64,000 bases of DNA from Cedecea sp000277545 (GTDB lineage Bacteria > Pseudomonadota > Gammaproteobacteria > Enterobacterales > Enterobacteriaceae): the NCBI GenBank assembly GCA_050847315.1, contig CP193791.1; one strand, written 5' to 3'. The notes beneath the pieces are model-generated. The model made no database searches. It was not told the DNA's origin and worked only from the letters and a program-made list of their open reading frames with translations. Every line of letters begins with the position of its first letter. Position 1 is the stretch's first letter. Both the position numbers and the translations under genes were made by a program. Below are positions 7,438 through 16,949 of the stretch, piece by piece.

Positions 7438-8955
7438 ATGTATAAGAAAAAGAAACTGGCAGTGATGATAGCCTTGCTGATTGGCACGGCGTCCGCGCAG
7501 GCCGCCACGGATTTAAACAGCATAGAATCACGCCTTGCCGCGATGGAGCAGCGCTTACAGGATGCAGAAAGCAGGGCGAAGGCCGCAGAACAACGCGCCA
7601 GCGCCGCCGAAAGCAAAGCGCAACTGCTCGCCACTCAACAACAGCAAACTCAGGCAACCACTCAGGCGGTGGCCGACCGTACCGCCCGACTGGAATCAAA
7701 AGCAGATAAGCAAACTGGTTTTGAATTCCACGGCTACGCGCGTTCCGGCCTGTTAATGAATGATTCTGCATCCAGCAGTAAAAGCGGCCCTTACTTAACG
7801 CCCGCCGGGGAAACCGGGGGGGCAGTAGGGCGACTGGGTAACGAGGCCGATACCTACGTTGAGCTGAATCTGGAGCACCGCCAGACGCTGGACAATGGCA
7901 CCACTACCCGCTTTAAAGCTATGCTCGCGGACGGGCAAAAGACCTACAACGACTGGTCGGCGGACAGCAGCGACCTGAATATTCGCCAGGCCTTCGCCGA
8001 ACTGGGGAATCTCCCCGGCTTTGAGGGCCCGCTGAAAGGCAGTACCTGGTGGGCAGGCAAGCGCTTCGATCGTGACAATTTCGACATTCACTGGCTGGAC
8101 TCCGACGTGGTGTTTCTCGCCGGCACCGGCGGCGGCGTGTATGACGTGAAATGGAACGACGGGCTGCGCAGCAACTTTGCGGTCTATGGCCGCAATTTTG
8201 GCAACCTCGAAGACACCGGCAACACCGTCCAGAACTATATGCTGACCATGAATCACTTTGCCGGGCCGTTCCAGCTGATGGTCACCGGGCTTCGGGCAAA
8301 GGATAACGACGACCGAAAAGATGCCAATGGCGATTTGATTCAAAAAGAAGCCGCCAATACCGGCGTGCATACTCTGGTAGGGCTGCATAACGACAGCTTC
8401 TACGGCCTGCGCGAAGGCAGCGCTAAAACCGCGCTGCTCTACGGCCACGGTCTTGGCGCTGAAGTAAAAGGGATCGGGTCGGACGGTGCGCTGCTGTCGG
8501 AGGCGAATACCTGGCGCTTTGCCAGCTTTGGCGTGACGCCGATTGGCGGCGGCTGGCATATTGCTCCGGCGCTGCTGGCGCAAAGCAGTAAAGATCGCTA
8601 CGTGAAGGGAGACAGCTATGAATGGGCCACGGTCAACGCGCGGCTTATCAAAGAAGTCACCCAGAACTTTGCTCTGGCGTTCGAGGGCAGCTATCAGTAC
8701 ATGGATCTGCGGCCAGAAGGTTACAAAGACCGTAATGCGGTCAACGGCAGCTTCTACAAGCTGACCTTTGCCCCAACGCTGAAGGCCGGCAGCATCGGCG
8801 ACTTCTTTAGCCGCCCGGAACTGCGCCTGTTTGCTACCTGGATGGACTGGAGCAGCAAACTGGACAAATACGCGAGCAATGACGCCTTCGGCAGCAGCGG
8901 CTTTAACGCCGGTGGGGAATGGAACTTTGGCGTTCAGATGGAAACCTGGTTTTAA
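7438..8955 (+). CDS. scrY: Sucrose porin ScrY
   Basis: Outer-membrane LamB-type trimeric porin that passes sucrose into the periplasm. 505 residues: a signal peptide (MYKKKKLAVMIALLIG, cleaved near A-Q-A-A), then an Ala/Gln/Glu-rich heptad stretch (about residues 25-75) forming the N-terminal coiled coil specific to ScrY. The 18-strand barrel starts at FEFHGYARSGLLMND and ends in the terminal aromatic residue (E-T-W-F) needed for barrel assembly. First gene of scrYAB, behind two ScrR operators and a CRP-like site. Confidence 0.96.
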   Translation: MYKKKKLAVMIALLIGTASAQAATDLNSIESRLAAMEQRLQDAESRAKAAEQRASAAESKAQLLATQQQQTQATTQAVADRTARLESKADKQTGFEFHGYARSGLLMNDSASSSKSGPYLTPAGETGGAVGRLGNEADTYVELNLEHRQTLDNGTTTRFKAMLADGQKTYNDWSADSSDLNIRQAFAELGNLPGFEGPLKGSTWWAGKRFDRDNFDIHWLDSDVVFLAGTGGGVYDVKWNDGLRSNFAVYGRNFGNLEDTGNTVQNYMLTMNHFAGPFQLMVTGLRAKDNDDRKDANGDLIQKEAANTGVHTLVGLHNDSFYGLREGSAKTALLYGHGLGAEVKGIGSDGALLSEANTWRFASFGVTPIGGGWHIAPALLAQSSKDRYVKGDSYEWATVNARLIKEVTQNFALAFEGSYQYMDLRPEGYKDRNAVNGSFYKLTFAPTLKAGSIGDFFSRPELRLFATWMDWSSKLDKYASNDAFGSSGFNAGGEWNFGVQMETWF

Positions 8956-8964
8956 CGAACTGGC

Positions 8965-8982
8965 CTCCCGCTGCGGCGGGAG
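8965..8982 (+). other. Intercistronic hairpin between scrY and scrA
   Basis: CTCCCGC-TGCG-GCGGGAG, a 7-bp GC stem with no T-run. It may stabilise the upstream scrY mRNA, a common way to make more porin than permease. That role is inferred. Confidence 0.55.
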
Positions 8983-9018
8983 TGCCACGACATAACAAGA
9001 AAGCGTTTAGAGGTGACT

Positions 9019-10392
9019 ATGGATTTCAATCACATTGCCAGAGAGCTGATTCCTCTGCTGGGCGGCAAAGACAATATCGCCAGCGCGGCCCACTGCGCAA
9101 CGAGGCTGCGGTTGGTTCTGGTGGATGATGCGCTGGCAGACCAACAGGCGATTGGCAAAGTCGACGGAGTGAAAGGGTGTTTTCGCAACGCAGGGCAGAT
9201 GCAAATCATCTTTGGCACCGGCGTAGTGAATAAAGTGTATGCTGCCTTTATTCAGGCCGCAGGCATTGCAGAGTCAAGCAAGTCCGAAGCCGCAGATCTT
9301 GCGGCGAAAAAGCTGAATCCGTTCCAGCGCATTGCCCGTCTGCTGTCGAACATCTTTGTGCCAATCATTCCTGCCATTGTGGCCTCAGGTTTGCTGATGG
9401 GGCTGCTCGGGATGGTGAAAACCTACGGCTGGGTCAGCCCGGATAACGCACTCTATATCATGCTGGATATGTGCAGCTCGGCGGCGTTTATTATTCTGCC
9501 TATCCTGATTGGTTTCACCGCCGCCCGTGAGTTCGGCGGCAACCCCTACCTGGGCGCGACGTTGGGCGGAATTTTAACCCATCCGGCGTTAACCAACGCC
9601 TGGGGCGTGGCGGCCGGGTTCCACACCATGAACTTCTTTGGGCTGGAAGTGGCGATGATTGGCTACCAGGGGACGGTTTTCCCGGTGCTGCTGGCGGTGT
9701 GGTTTATGAGTCTGGTGGAGAAACAGCTGCGCCGGGTGATCCCGGATGCGCTGGATCTTATCCTGACGCCGTTCCTGACGGTCATCATTTCCGGCTTTAT
9801 CGCGCTGCTGATTATCGGCCCGGCGGGGCGCGCGCTGGGAGACGGCATCTCATTCGTGCTCAGCACGCTTATTGCCCACGCGGGCTGGCTCGCCGGGCTG
9901 CTTTTTGGCGGGCTGTATTCCGTCATTGTGATCACGGGTATTCACCACAGCTTCCACGCTATTGAGGCCGGGCTGCTTGGCAATCCGGCCATCGGCGTTA
10001 ATTTCCTGCTGCCTATCTGGGCAATGGCAAACGTCGCGCAGGGCGGAGCCTGCCTGGCGGTATGGTTTAAAACCCGGGATGCGAAAATCAAAGCCATTAC
10101 GCTGCCTTCGGCGTTTTCTGCCATGCTGGGCATTACCGAAGCGGCGATTTTCGGGATCAACCTCAGGTTTGTTAAACCCTTTATTGCGGCGCTAGTGGGC
10201 GGCGCAGCGGGTGGGGCCTGGGTGGTTTCCGTGCATGTGTACATGACGGCGGTCGGCTTAACCGCGCTGCCGGGCATGGCTATTGTGCAGGCCAGTTCGC
10301 TGATGAACTACATCATCGGGATGGTTATCGCTTTTGGCGTGGCGTTCATCCTCTCCCTGTTACTGAAATACAAAGCGGAGTCTGAAGCATGA
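9019..10392 (+). CDS. scrA: PTS sucrose transporter subunit IIBC, ScrA
   Basis: Takes up periplasmic sucrose and phosphorylates it to sucrose-6-phosphate; the IIA function normally comes from glucose-specific EIIA in trans. 457 residues from the ATG at 9019 (AGAGGT site; a GTG two codons upstream is less likely). The IIB domain carries the phospho-accepting Cys in AAHCATRLRLVL (about residue 26). The IIC domain follows from residue ~100 with many membrane segments and the GITEAAIFGINL signature. It overlaps scrB by 4 bp (ATGA), indicating translational coupling. Confidence 0.96.
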   Translation: MDFNHIARELIPLLGGKDNIASAAHCATRLRLVLVDDALADQQAIGKVDGVKGCFRNAGQMQIIFGTGVVNKVYAAFIQAAGIAESSKSEAADLAAKKLNPFQRIARLLSNIFVPIIPAIVASGLLMGLLGMVKTYGWVSPDNALYIMLDMCSSAAFIILPILIGFTAAREFGGNPYLGATLGGILTHPALTNAWGVAAGFHTMNFFGLEVAMIGYQGTVFPVLLAVWFMSLVEKQLRRVIPDALDLILTPFLTVIISGFIALLIIGPAGRALGDGISFVLSTLIAHAGWLAGLLFGGLYSVIVITGIHHSFHAIEAGLLGNPAIGVNFLLPIWAMANVAQGGACLAVWFKTRDAKIKAITLPSAFSAMLGITEAAIFGINLRFVKPFIAALVGGAAGGAWVVSVHVYMTAVGLTALPGMAIVQASSLMNYIIGMVIAFGVAFILSLLLKYKAESEA

Positions 10393-11798
10393 CGCTTGCT
10401 TCCCGTTTACCGGCCATTTTGCAGGCCGTGATGACAGGCCAGCCCAAGGCCCTGCAGGATAAACACTATCCGCAGTGGCATCACGCCCCGGTGACCGGGT
10501 TGATGAACGATCCGAACGGATTTACCTGGTTTGCCGGGCGCTGGCACCTGTTTTATCAGTGGAACCCGCTGGCGGCGGACCATAAATACAAGTGCTGGGG
10601 CCACTGGAGTTCGGCTGATTTAGTGCAGTGGCGACACGAGCCGCTGGCGCTGATGCCGGATGAAGAATACGACCGCAGCGGCTGCTACTCCGGCAGCGCC
10701 GTTGACCTCGAAGGCAGACTGACGCTGTGCTACACCGGCAACGTTAAGTCTGACGACGGCAGCCGCACGGCCTGGCAATGCCTTGCGGTGGAAAACAGCG
10801 TCGGTGGCTTTGACAAAATGGGGCCAGTTTTACCGCTGCCTGCGGGCTACACCGGGCATGTGCGGGACCCGAAGGTCTGGCAGCACGAGGGCGTCTGGTA
10901 CATGGTGCTGGGCGCGCAGGATCTTCACAAGCGGGGCAAGGTATTGCTGTTTTCTTCGCCAAATATGCGCGACTGGGAAAACAGAGGCGAAATTGCCGGG
11001 AACGGCGTCCACGGGCTGGCTGACGCAGGCTATATGTGGGAATGCCCCGATCTTTTCCCTCTTGACGGTAAACATGTGCTGCTCTGCTGCCCGCAGGGGC
11101 AGGCCCGTCAAAATGAACGCTTTCTGAACGTTTACCCTGCGGCGTATCTGGTTGGCGACTTTGATTACGCCACGGCGACATTCAGCCACGGCGACTTGAA
11201 CGAACTGGATGCAGGCTTTGAATTCTATGCCCCGCAAACGGCGCTGGCACCGGACGGGCGGCGTTTGCTCGTCGGCTGGATGGGCGTGCCGGACGGCGAG
11301 GAGATGCTGCAGCCAACCCGTGAACAGGGCTGGATCCACCAGATGACCTGCCTGCGGGAGCTTACGCTTAGCAACGGCAAGCTTTATCAAAACCCGATAG
11401 CGGAACTGGCTCTGCTGCGTGAAGAAGAACAGCGCTGGCAAGGGCCAGCCAGCCTGGCTCCGGCGCTGGATGCAACGCGCCTGGAACTCCAGATAGAGGC
11501 CACGGGTCGCTTCAGTCTCCGCTTTGGCGGCGGCCTGACGCTGGACGTTACCGGGCAGGGCATTACGCTTCAGCGTCCGAGCCTGGCGACGGGCGAGCCG
11601 CTTCACCGTTACTGGCATGGCGCGGTTGCCTCGCTGCAGATCCTCTGCGACAGCTCAAGCGTTGAGATCTTCATCAATCAGGGGGAAGGCGTGATGAGCA
11701 GCCGCTATTTCCCGCATCCTTCGGAGCGGCTCTCTTTCAACGGCGAGTCGGCGGTCACGTTGCGCTACTGGCCGCTGCGTTCCTGCATGATACAATGA
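10389..11798 (+). CDS. scrB: Sucrose-6-phosphate hydrolase ScrB
   Basis: Glycoside hydrolase family 32 beta-fructofuranosidase. It splits sucrose-6-phosphate into glucose-6-phosphate and fructose in the cytoplasm. 469 residues with the family's ordered motifs: LMNDPNGFTWFAGRWHLFYQ (Asp nucleophile in NDPNG), GCYSGSAV, VRDPKVW (transition-state stabiliser) and MWECPDLF (acid/base Glu). A C-terminal beta-sandwich completes the enzyme. It is coupled to scrA by an ATGA overlap and is followed after 30 bp by scrR. No signal peptide, as expected for a PTS-linked enzyme. Confidence 0.96.
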   Translation: MTLASRLPAILQAVMTGQPKALQDKHYPQWHHAPVTGLMNDPNGFTWFAGRWHLFYQWNPLAADHKYKCWGHWSSADLVQWRHEPLALMPDEEYDRSGCYSGSAVDLEGRLTLCYTGNVKSDDGSRTAWQCLAVENSVGGFDKMGPVLPLPAGYTGHVRDPKVWQHEGVWYMVLGAQDLHKRGKVLLFSSPNMRDWENRGEIAGNGVHGLADAGYMWECPDLFPLDGKHVLLCCPQGQARQNERFLNVYPAAYLVGDFDYATATFSHGDLNELDAGFEFYAPQTALAPDGRRLLVGWMGVPDGEEMLQPTREQGWIHQMTCLRELTLSNGKLYQNPIAELALLREEEQRWQGPASLAPALDATRLELQIEATGRFSLRFGGGLTLDVTGQGITLQRPSLATGEPLHRYWHGAVASLQILCDSSSVEIFINQGEGVMSSRYFPHPSERLSFNGESAVTLRYWPLRSCMIQ

Positions 11799-11828
11799 GG
11801 GTTTTCGACTCATTGCCACGGTTGCTCT

Positions 11829-12836
11829 GTGAAAAAAACCAAACGCGTCACGATTAAAGATATTGCCGAACTGGCGGGCGTCTCAAAGGCGACCGCCAGC
11901 CTGGTCCTCAATGGCCGGGGCAAAGAGCTGAGGGTAGCCCAGTCCACCCGCGAACGCATCATGACGATTGCGCAACAGCAGCACTACCAGCCGAGCATTC
12001 ACGCTCGCTCGCTGCGGGATGACCGCAGCCATACCATTGGGCTTGTTGTCCCGGAAATCACCAACTACGGGTTCGCCGTTTTCTCCCACGAACTGGAAAT
12101 GCTCTGCCGTGAAGCGGGCGTTCAGCTACTTATCTCCTGCACCGACGAAAATCCGGGCCAGGAAAACATGGTGGTCAGCAACATGATTGCGCGCCAGGTT
12201 GACGGCCTGATTGTCGCCTCCAGCATGCTGACAGCTGTGGATTACCACAAACTGAGTGAGCAACTGCCGGTGGTGCTGTTTGACCGGCACATGAACGACA
12301 CCGCGCTGCCGCTGGTTGCCACCGACTCCGTGCAGCCTACCGCCGAACTGATCGCCCCGATTGCCCGCCAGCATGCGGATGAATTCTACTTTTTGGGCGG
12401 CCAGCCGAGGCTTTCCCCCACGCGGGATCGGCTGGAAGGGTTTACCCAGGGCCTGGCTCAGGCGGGCGTCACGCTGCGCCCGGAGTGGATCATTCACGGC
12501 AACTATCATCCGAGCTCGGGCTATGAGTCCTTTGCTGCACTGTGCGCGCAGCTTGGACGTCCGCCCAAAGCGCTGTTTACCGCCGCCTGCGGCCTGCTTG
12601 AGGGCGTGCTGCGCTACATGAGCCAGCACAACCTGCTGGAGAGCGACATTCACCTGGCCAGCTTTGACGACCACTACCTGTATGACTCGCTGTCGGTGCG
12701 CATCGACACCATTCAGCAGGATAACCGCCAGCTAGCTTTTCATTGCTATGACCTGATCAGCAAGCTGATTGACGGGCAGTCGCCCACGCCGATGCAGCGC
12801 TATCTTCCGGCCAAAATATTACGTCGGCATTCATAA
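11829..12836 (+). CDS. scrR: Sucrose operon repressor ScrR
   Basis: LacI/GalR-family repressor of the scr genes. 335 residues from a GTG start. The N-terminal HTH TIKDIAELAGVSKATASLVL is followed by the hinge region and a periplasmic-binding-protein-like domain (HTIGLVVPEITNYGFAVFSH, QVDGLIVASSM, PTRDRLEGFTQGL, TAACGLLEGVLRYM). In known systems the inducer is fructose or fructose-1-phosphate. The three palindromes before scrK and scrY are its probable operators. It sits 30 bp behind scrB, so it may be partly co-transcribed with it. Confidence 0.94.
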   Translation: MKKTKRVTIKDIAELAGVSKATASLVLNGRGKELRVAQSTRERIMTIAQQQHYQPSIHARSLRDDRSHTIGLVVPEITNYGFAVFSHELEMLCREAGVQLLISCTDENPGQENMVVSNMIARQVDGLIVASSMLTAVDYHKLSEQLPVVLFDRHMNDTALPLVATDSVQPTAELIAPIARQHADEFYFLGGQPRLSPTRDRLEGFTQGLAQAGVTLRPEWIIHGNYHPSSGYESFAALCAQLGRPPKALFTAACGLLEGVLRYMSQHNLLESDIHLASFDDHYLYDSLSVRIDTIQQDNRQLAFHCYDLISKLIDGQSPTPMQRYLPAKILRRHS

Positions 12837-12873
12837 AAACAGCCTGCCACCATCGCTATAGGGAAATAACGTT

Positions 12874-13482
12874 ATGCAAACTTTTTGCTACCCGGCCGGA
12901 ACGCTTCTTGCTGATAAAGAGCAGGCTGAACACGCCTCGCCGTTCAAGGTAATGATTGAAACTCCGCGCCTGATACTTTCGCCACCCTCACCGGAAGATG
13001 CCCCGGCACTGCTCGGCATTTTTTCCGATCCACAGGTGATGAAATACTGGAACACCGCGCCCTGGTGCTCCCTTGACGATGCTCTGCGTTTTATCGACCG
13101 CAGAACGGCAGAGATGCAGGACCGTTCTGCGCTGACGCTGTGCATCCGGGATAAACAGTCGGGCCAGCTGGCGGGAAAATGTATGCTTTTCAGCTTTGAC
13201 TTTCATTCCCGCCGCGCCGAGATTGGGTTTGGTCTGGGGCGCGAGCACTGGGGGAAGGGACTGGTTAACGAAGCCGCCGAGGCGCTGATTAGCTATGCCT
13301 TTAAGGTGCTTCATCTGCGTCGCATCGAAGCTGAAATTGATCCTGGCAACCAGGCTTCTGCAGCCGCCCTGCAAAAGCTGGGCTTTGCTCAGGAAGGGCT
13401 GCTGCGGCAGCGTTGGGAAATCAACGGCGTGATTTCTGACTCAGCGCTTTTTGGACTGTTGGCCGCAGACAAAAAAGCCTGA
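12874..13482 (+). CDS. GNAT family N-acetyltransferase (RimJ/L-like)
   Basis: Cytoplasmic acetyl-CoA-dependent acetyltransferase of the Acetyltransf_3 type; acceptor unknown. The family opening (ETPRLILSPPSPEDAPALLG) is preceded by about 26 extra residues, so the true start may be the ATG at 12952. Motif A is EIGFGLGREHWGKGLVNEA, and the C-terminal IEAEIDPGNQASAAALQKLG is the typical RimJ/L ending. It is convergent with the sensor-kinase gene, with 9 bp between them. Confidence 0.8.
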   Translation: MQTFCYPAGTLLADKEQAEHASPFKVMIETPRLILSPPSPEDAPALLGIFSDPQVMKYWNTAPWCSLDDALRFIDRRTAEMQDRSALTLCIRDKQSGQLAGKCMLFSFDFHSRRAEIGFGLGREHWGKGLVNEAAEALISYAFKVLHLRRIEAEIDPGNQASAAALQKLGFAQEGLLRQRWEINGVISDSALFGLLAADKKA

Positions 13483-13491
13483 GGCGTTTGG

Positions 13492-14883
13492 CTAGTTTCG
13501 GTCAGGGAACCATAAACCAAAGCGGGTCACCCCGGCCTGGCTTTCCACCCAACAGCGCCCCTTATGCAACTGCATGATGGAATGCACGATGGATAAGCCA
13601 AGTCCGCTGGAGTGCGCCGAGTCGTTGCGGGAAGGGTCGGCCCGGTAGAACCGGTCGAAAAGCCTTTCCTGGTGCGCCGGAGAAATGGTCTCCCCACGGT
13701 TCATCACCACGATGGACATACCTTCCGCTTCAGGCCTGGCAGCAATCTCAATCTCACTGCCGGGCTCGGCATAGCGCACCGCGTTAGACAGCAGGTTCGC
13801 CAGCGCCCGGCGCAGCAACAGGGCATCCGCATTGACCGTGCCGCTGGCGTGCGTTTGAATCGTCACCTCACGCTCGGCGGCCAGATCCTCAAAATACTCA
13901 CCGAGGCGGTGAGTCTCTTCAACAATGTCAATATCACGCCGCTGGATCTCCTGGTCAGGCTGTTCCGCCTGGGCCAGAAACAGCATGTTGTCTATCATCC
14001 GCGACATACGCTGCAGCTCTTCAAAGTTTGAGCCCAACAGTCGCTGGTAATAGGCGTTGTCCCTCGCCGCGCCGAGGCCAACTTCTGTCTGGCCGAGCAG
14101 GGTGGTTATCGGCGTGCGCAGGTCATGGGCCATATCGGCACTGACCTGTTTTAACTGCTGGAACCCGCGTTCCAGCCGCTCGAGCATCGCGTTGATTTGG
14201 TCAATCAGCGCATCAAGCTCCATCGGCACATCCTGCTTATCCAGCCTCGACGAGAGCGTTTGGGTGCCAATAGTCGCCGTGCGATCGGCCAGACGACGCA
14301 AAGGCGAAATGCCACGTCGGGCAAAGATCACCGCCAGCACGACCGAGATGGCCGCCATCATCGAGGCAAAGAGAATAATCTTGTTGCGATACTCTTCGAG
14401 AATATGGGTTCTGTCGCTCAGCACCCGCGCCGACACAATCTCCAGCGGCGGTAAATTATTGGCCGAGGGGCTAATTGCCGCCATGTAAACCATCGGCGTG
14501 CCGTCCGCATTATTGGCGTGATGTACGGCCTCAAGCGTCAGCCGCTGATTGGCGGCAACCGGCGTCACGGTGGGAAGCGCGCGCTGCATGGGGTTAACTT
14601 CCAGCAATGTGGCACCGCCCACATAGCGGATCACCAGCAGGGATTCCGTATTGCCCAGCATATTGGCAAACAAATGGGGCTTTTCGCGGATCAACTGCCG
14701 CGCATCCAGATCCCGCAGCAGCGTACTGATCTGGTCCACGCGGGAAACCAGCGCCGCGTCATCACGGATAGAAAGCTGCTGGCGCAGGGCGTAATAGAGC
14801 GCGCTGCCCATGACGGTAAACGCTACAAAGGAAAAGGCGGCCAGCAACACGGCAAGGCGGAAGGTTAGCGAAGTACGCTTCAT
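13492..14883 (-). CDS. Heavy-metal-type sensor histidine kinase (CusS/HprS family)
   Basis: Inner-membrane kinase of 463 residues. A first membrane segment (LAVLLAAFSFVAFTVMGSAL) is followed by a periplasmic sensor region of about 120 residues and a second segment near residue 170. Then come a HAMP domain, the H-box ADMAHDLRTPITTLLG with the phosphorylated His, the N-box LANLLSNAVRYAEPGSEI and the G-box SSGLGLSIVHSIMQL. Its start overlaps the end of the regulator gene by 4 bp (ATGA), so the two are coupled. No efflux pump or copper-binding gene is nearby, so the signal is not evident. Confidence 0.9.
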   Translation of the reverse strand: MKRTSLTFRLAVLLAAFSFVAFTVMGSALYYALRQQLSIRDDAALVSRVDQISTLLRDLDARQLIREKPHLFANMLGNTESLLVIRYVGGATLLEVNPMQRALPTVTPVAANQRLTLEAVHHANNADGTPMVYMAAISPSANNLPPLEIVSARVLSDRTHILEEYRNKIILFASMMAAISVVLAVIFARRGISPLRRLADRTATIGTQTLSSRLDKQDVPMELDALIDQINAMLERLERGFQQLKQVSADMAHDLRTPITTLLGQTEVGLGAARDNAYYQRLLGSNFEELQRMSRMIDNMLFLAQAEQPDQEIQRRDIDIVEETHRLGEYFEDLAAEREVTIQTHASGTVNADALLLRRALANLLSNAVRYAEPGSEIEIAARPEAEGMSIVVMNRGETISPAHQERLFDRFYRADPSRNDSAHSSGLGLSIVHSIMQLHKGRCWVESQAGVTRFGLWFPDRN

Positions 14884-15557
14884 GACTCTGGCTCGCAGCG
14901 GTAGCCCACGCCATGCACGGTATGGATTAACCGCACCGGGAAGGGGTCGTCCACTTTTTGCCGCAGCCTGCGCACCGCGACGTCCACCACGTTAGTGTCG
15001 CTGTCGAAATTCATGTCCCACACGCGGGAAGCCAGAAACGTTCGCGACAGAACTTGCCCCGGATGCTGGAGAAAGCACACCAGCAGCTTGAACTCTTTAT
15101 TGGTCAGCGTGATGCGCTTGCCTTCGCGCTCGCAGCGAAACTTGGCGACATCCACCAGCAGATCGGCCATCGTCAGCACTTCTTCGGCTTCGGCCTGCGG
15201 CTGGCCACGGCGTAAAATAATGCGGATCCTTGCCAACAATTCGGCAAAGGAGAAAGGCTTGACGAGGTATTCATCGGCCCCCAGGCCAAGCCCGCGTAAA
15301 CGGTCCTCCAGCGTGCCGCGCGCGCTCAGAAACAGCACCGGCGTCTGGCTATGAGCGCGTAAACGCTCCATTACCGTCCAGCCGTTCATTTCCGGCAGCA
15401 TGACGTCCAGCAGAATCAGGTCATAATTTTCTTCCCGGGCCAGATGCAGGCCGTCAATGCCGTTAGCCGCCCAGTCTGCGGTATAGCCCGCTTCGTTCAG
15501 TCCGCTCACCAGGTAGGCGGCGGTTTTCGCTTCGTCTTCAATAATGAGGATTTTCAA
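14880..15557 (-). CDS. Heavy-metal-type response regulator (CusR/HprR family, OmpR class)
   Basis: 225-residue DNA-binding response regulator. The receiver domain has the acidic pair E-D-E near the start, phospho-acceptor Asp51 (YDLILLDVMLPEMNG) and conserved Lys100 (YLVKPFSFAELLARIR). An OmpR-type winged helix follows (TLTNKEFKLLVCFLQHPGQV, then NVVDVAVRRLRQKVDDPF, ending VHGVGYRCE). It is the first gene of the pair and overlaps the kinase gene by 4 bp. Targets are unknown; the exported hydrolase upstream on the same strand is separated by 75 bp. Confidence 0.92.
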   Translation of the reverse strand: MKILIIEDEAKTAAYLVSGLNEAGYTADWAANGIDGLHLAREENYDLILLDVMLPEMNGWTVMERLRAHSQTPVLFLSARGTLEDRLRGLGLGADEYLVKPFSFAELLARIRIILRRGQPQAEAEEVLTMADLLVDVAKFRCEREGKRITLTNKEFKLLVCFLQHPGQVLSRTFLASRVWDMNFDSDTNVVDVAVRRLRQKVDDPFPVRLIHTVHGVGYRCEPES

Positions 15558-15632
15558 GCAGCGGATCCCGTCGAAAAGAGAGAAAAGGGCGTGGAGACCG
15601 CCCCAGTCTCGTCATTATAAGAGGCGTGAACC

Positions 15633-16412
15633 TCAGTAGCCAGGCACGTGCGCCGCTTTCATGATCAGATTAGCCACCGCTTCAGGCTGGGAAATCAGCG
15701 AAACGTGGCTGGATTTTAGCTCGATGGTTTGCGCGTGCATGCGCTTCGCCATAAACCGCTCCAGATCCGGGTTGATCGTGCGATCTTCGGTCGATACCGC
15801 GTACCAGGTCGGCTTGTCATGCCAGGCGGCAACCGTGGTTTTCGCCATGGTGATGGCTTTGCCCATTGGCTGCTGCACCGCGTAATAGGCTTTGGCCTCG
15901 CTTTCCGGCAGGTCGCCGGCGAAATCGTGGATAAATGCCGACTCGCTCAGCGCGCCGTAGCCGTCGTCGTTCCATTTAAGGCCAGCGGAAGCCGGTGCCG
16001 CCGGGTATTTTTTGGTGAGCGCCGGGTAATCTTCACCCGCTTCCGGGGCGCGGGCGGCGATATACACCAGGCCTTTGACTTCTGGCTCATCGCCCGCCTG
16101 GCTAATCACCATCCCGCCGTAGGAGTGTGCCACCAGAATCACCGGGCCGTTTTGCTGCGCCAGCGCGCGTTTTACCGCGGCAACATCGTTATCTAAAGAG
16201 GTCGTCGGGTTCTGTACCGCCGTGACGTGCAGACCTTTGGCCTGCAGCAGGGGAATAACTTTGCCCCAGCTCGATCCATCGGCAAACAGGCCGTGCACCA
16301 GCACGATATTTTTCACTTCCTGTGTAGCAGGTGCGGTGTCGGCATAGGCCGCCGTGGTACCAAGAGACGCCAGCACAAGGGTGGCGAGAGTAGAGAGATG
16401 GCGTAATTTCAT
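15633..16412 (-). CDS. Exported alpha/beta hydrolase (EstC-like)
   Basis: 259-residue periplasmic hydrolase. A signal peptide (MKLRHLSTLATLVLASLG, cleavage near A-Y-A-D) precedes the oxyanion-hole motif LVHGLFADGSSWGKVIPLL and the nucleophile elbow VAHSYGGMVIS (Ser97). The C-terminal KSSHVSLISQPEAVANLI supplies the catalytic His. Similar proteins are annotated as esterases or hydroxynitrile-lyase-like hydrolases; the natural substrate is unknown. Divergent from the VOC gene at 16573. Confidence 0.82.
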   Translation of the reverse strand: MKLRHLSTLATLVLASLGTTAAYADTAPATQEVKNIVLVHGLFADGSSWGKVIPLLQAKGLHVTAVQNPTTSLDNDVAAVKRALAQQNGPVILVAHSYGGMVISQAGDEPEVKGLVYIAARAPEAGEDYPALTKKYPAAPASAGLKWNDDGYGALSESAFIHDFAGDLPESEAKAYYAVQQPMGKAITMAKTTVAAWHDKPTWYAVSTEDRTINPDLERFMAKRMHAQTIELKSSHVSLISQPEAVANLIMKAAHVPGY

Positions 16413-16572
16413 GATCTATCCTCAGGATTCAACAAGGGGGTCAGGACCAATGTAGTTCCCGGGCGCCAACAAAGTGCTGACGTACAAATGACAAAAAAAT
16501 GACAAACGGGGCATTCTTGCGGTTCATGATGAAGGGCTCTACACTGAATTTTTCAGCCTGAAGAGATTGTAA

Positions 16573-16941
16573 ATGACTAATAATATTACGCCTTTTGCCT
16601 TTGTGCTGGCGGTAAACAACCTTGATGACACTGCAGGTTATTTCCGCGATACGTTAGGCTTTACCCTTGAATGGCCTGGCACGAACGGCTGGCAATTAGC
16701 GGTGCGAGGGACAGTGAAGGTGATGCTGGGCCATTGCCCGCAGGCGCTGGCCCCAGCTTCCCTTGGGGATCACAGTTATTTCGGCTATCTGCATGTTAAT
16801 GACGTGGATGCACTCTACGCCGAGTTTACCCGGCGTGGTGCCATCATTTTACAACCACCGGCCAGCCGTCCACACGGGATGCGCGAATTTCTCGTCGCGA
16901 CGCCAGAAGGCCATAAAATCATGATTGGCCAGGTGTTGTAA
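16573..16941 (+). CDS. VOC family protein (glyoxalase/bleomycin-resistance type)
   Basis: 122-residue single-domain protein of the vicinal-oxygen-chelate fold. The N-terminal half is FVLAVNNLDDTAGYFRDTLG and the C-terminal half is YLHVNDVDALYAEFTRRGA, with REFLVATPEGHKIMIGQ at the end. Such proteins act as metal-dependent dioxygenases or isomerases, or bind antibiotics of the bleomycin type. Metal-ligand positions are not all recognisable, so a binding role is as likely as catalysis. It is convergent with the MFS gene, with 8 bp between. Confidence 0.78.
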   Translation: MTNNITPFAFVLAVNNLDDTAGYFRDTLGFTLEWPGTNGWQLAVRGTVKVMLGHCPQALAPASLGDHSYFGYLHVNDVDALYAEFTRRGAIILQPPASRPHGMREFLVATPEGHKIMIGQVL

Positions 16942-16949
16942 AAAGGCCA

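Noticed and set aside
8965..8982. Rho-independent terminator between scrY and scrA
   Set aside because: The hairpin has no T-run and the genes are a well-known operon, so I list it as an intercistronic structure.
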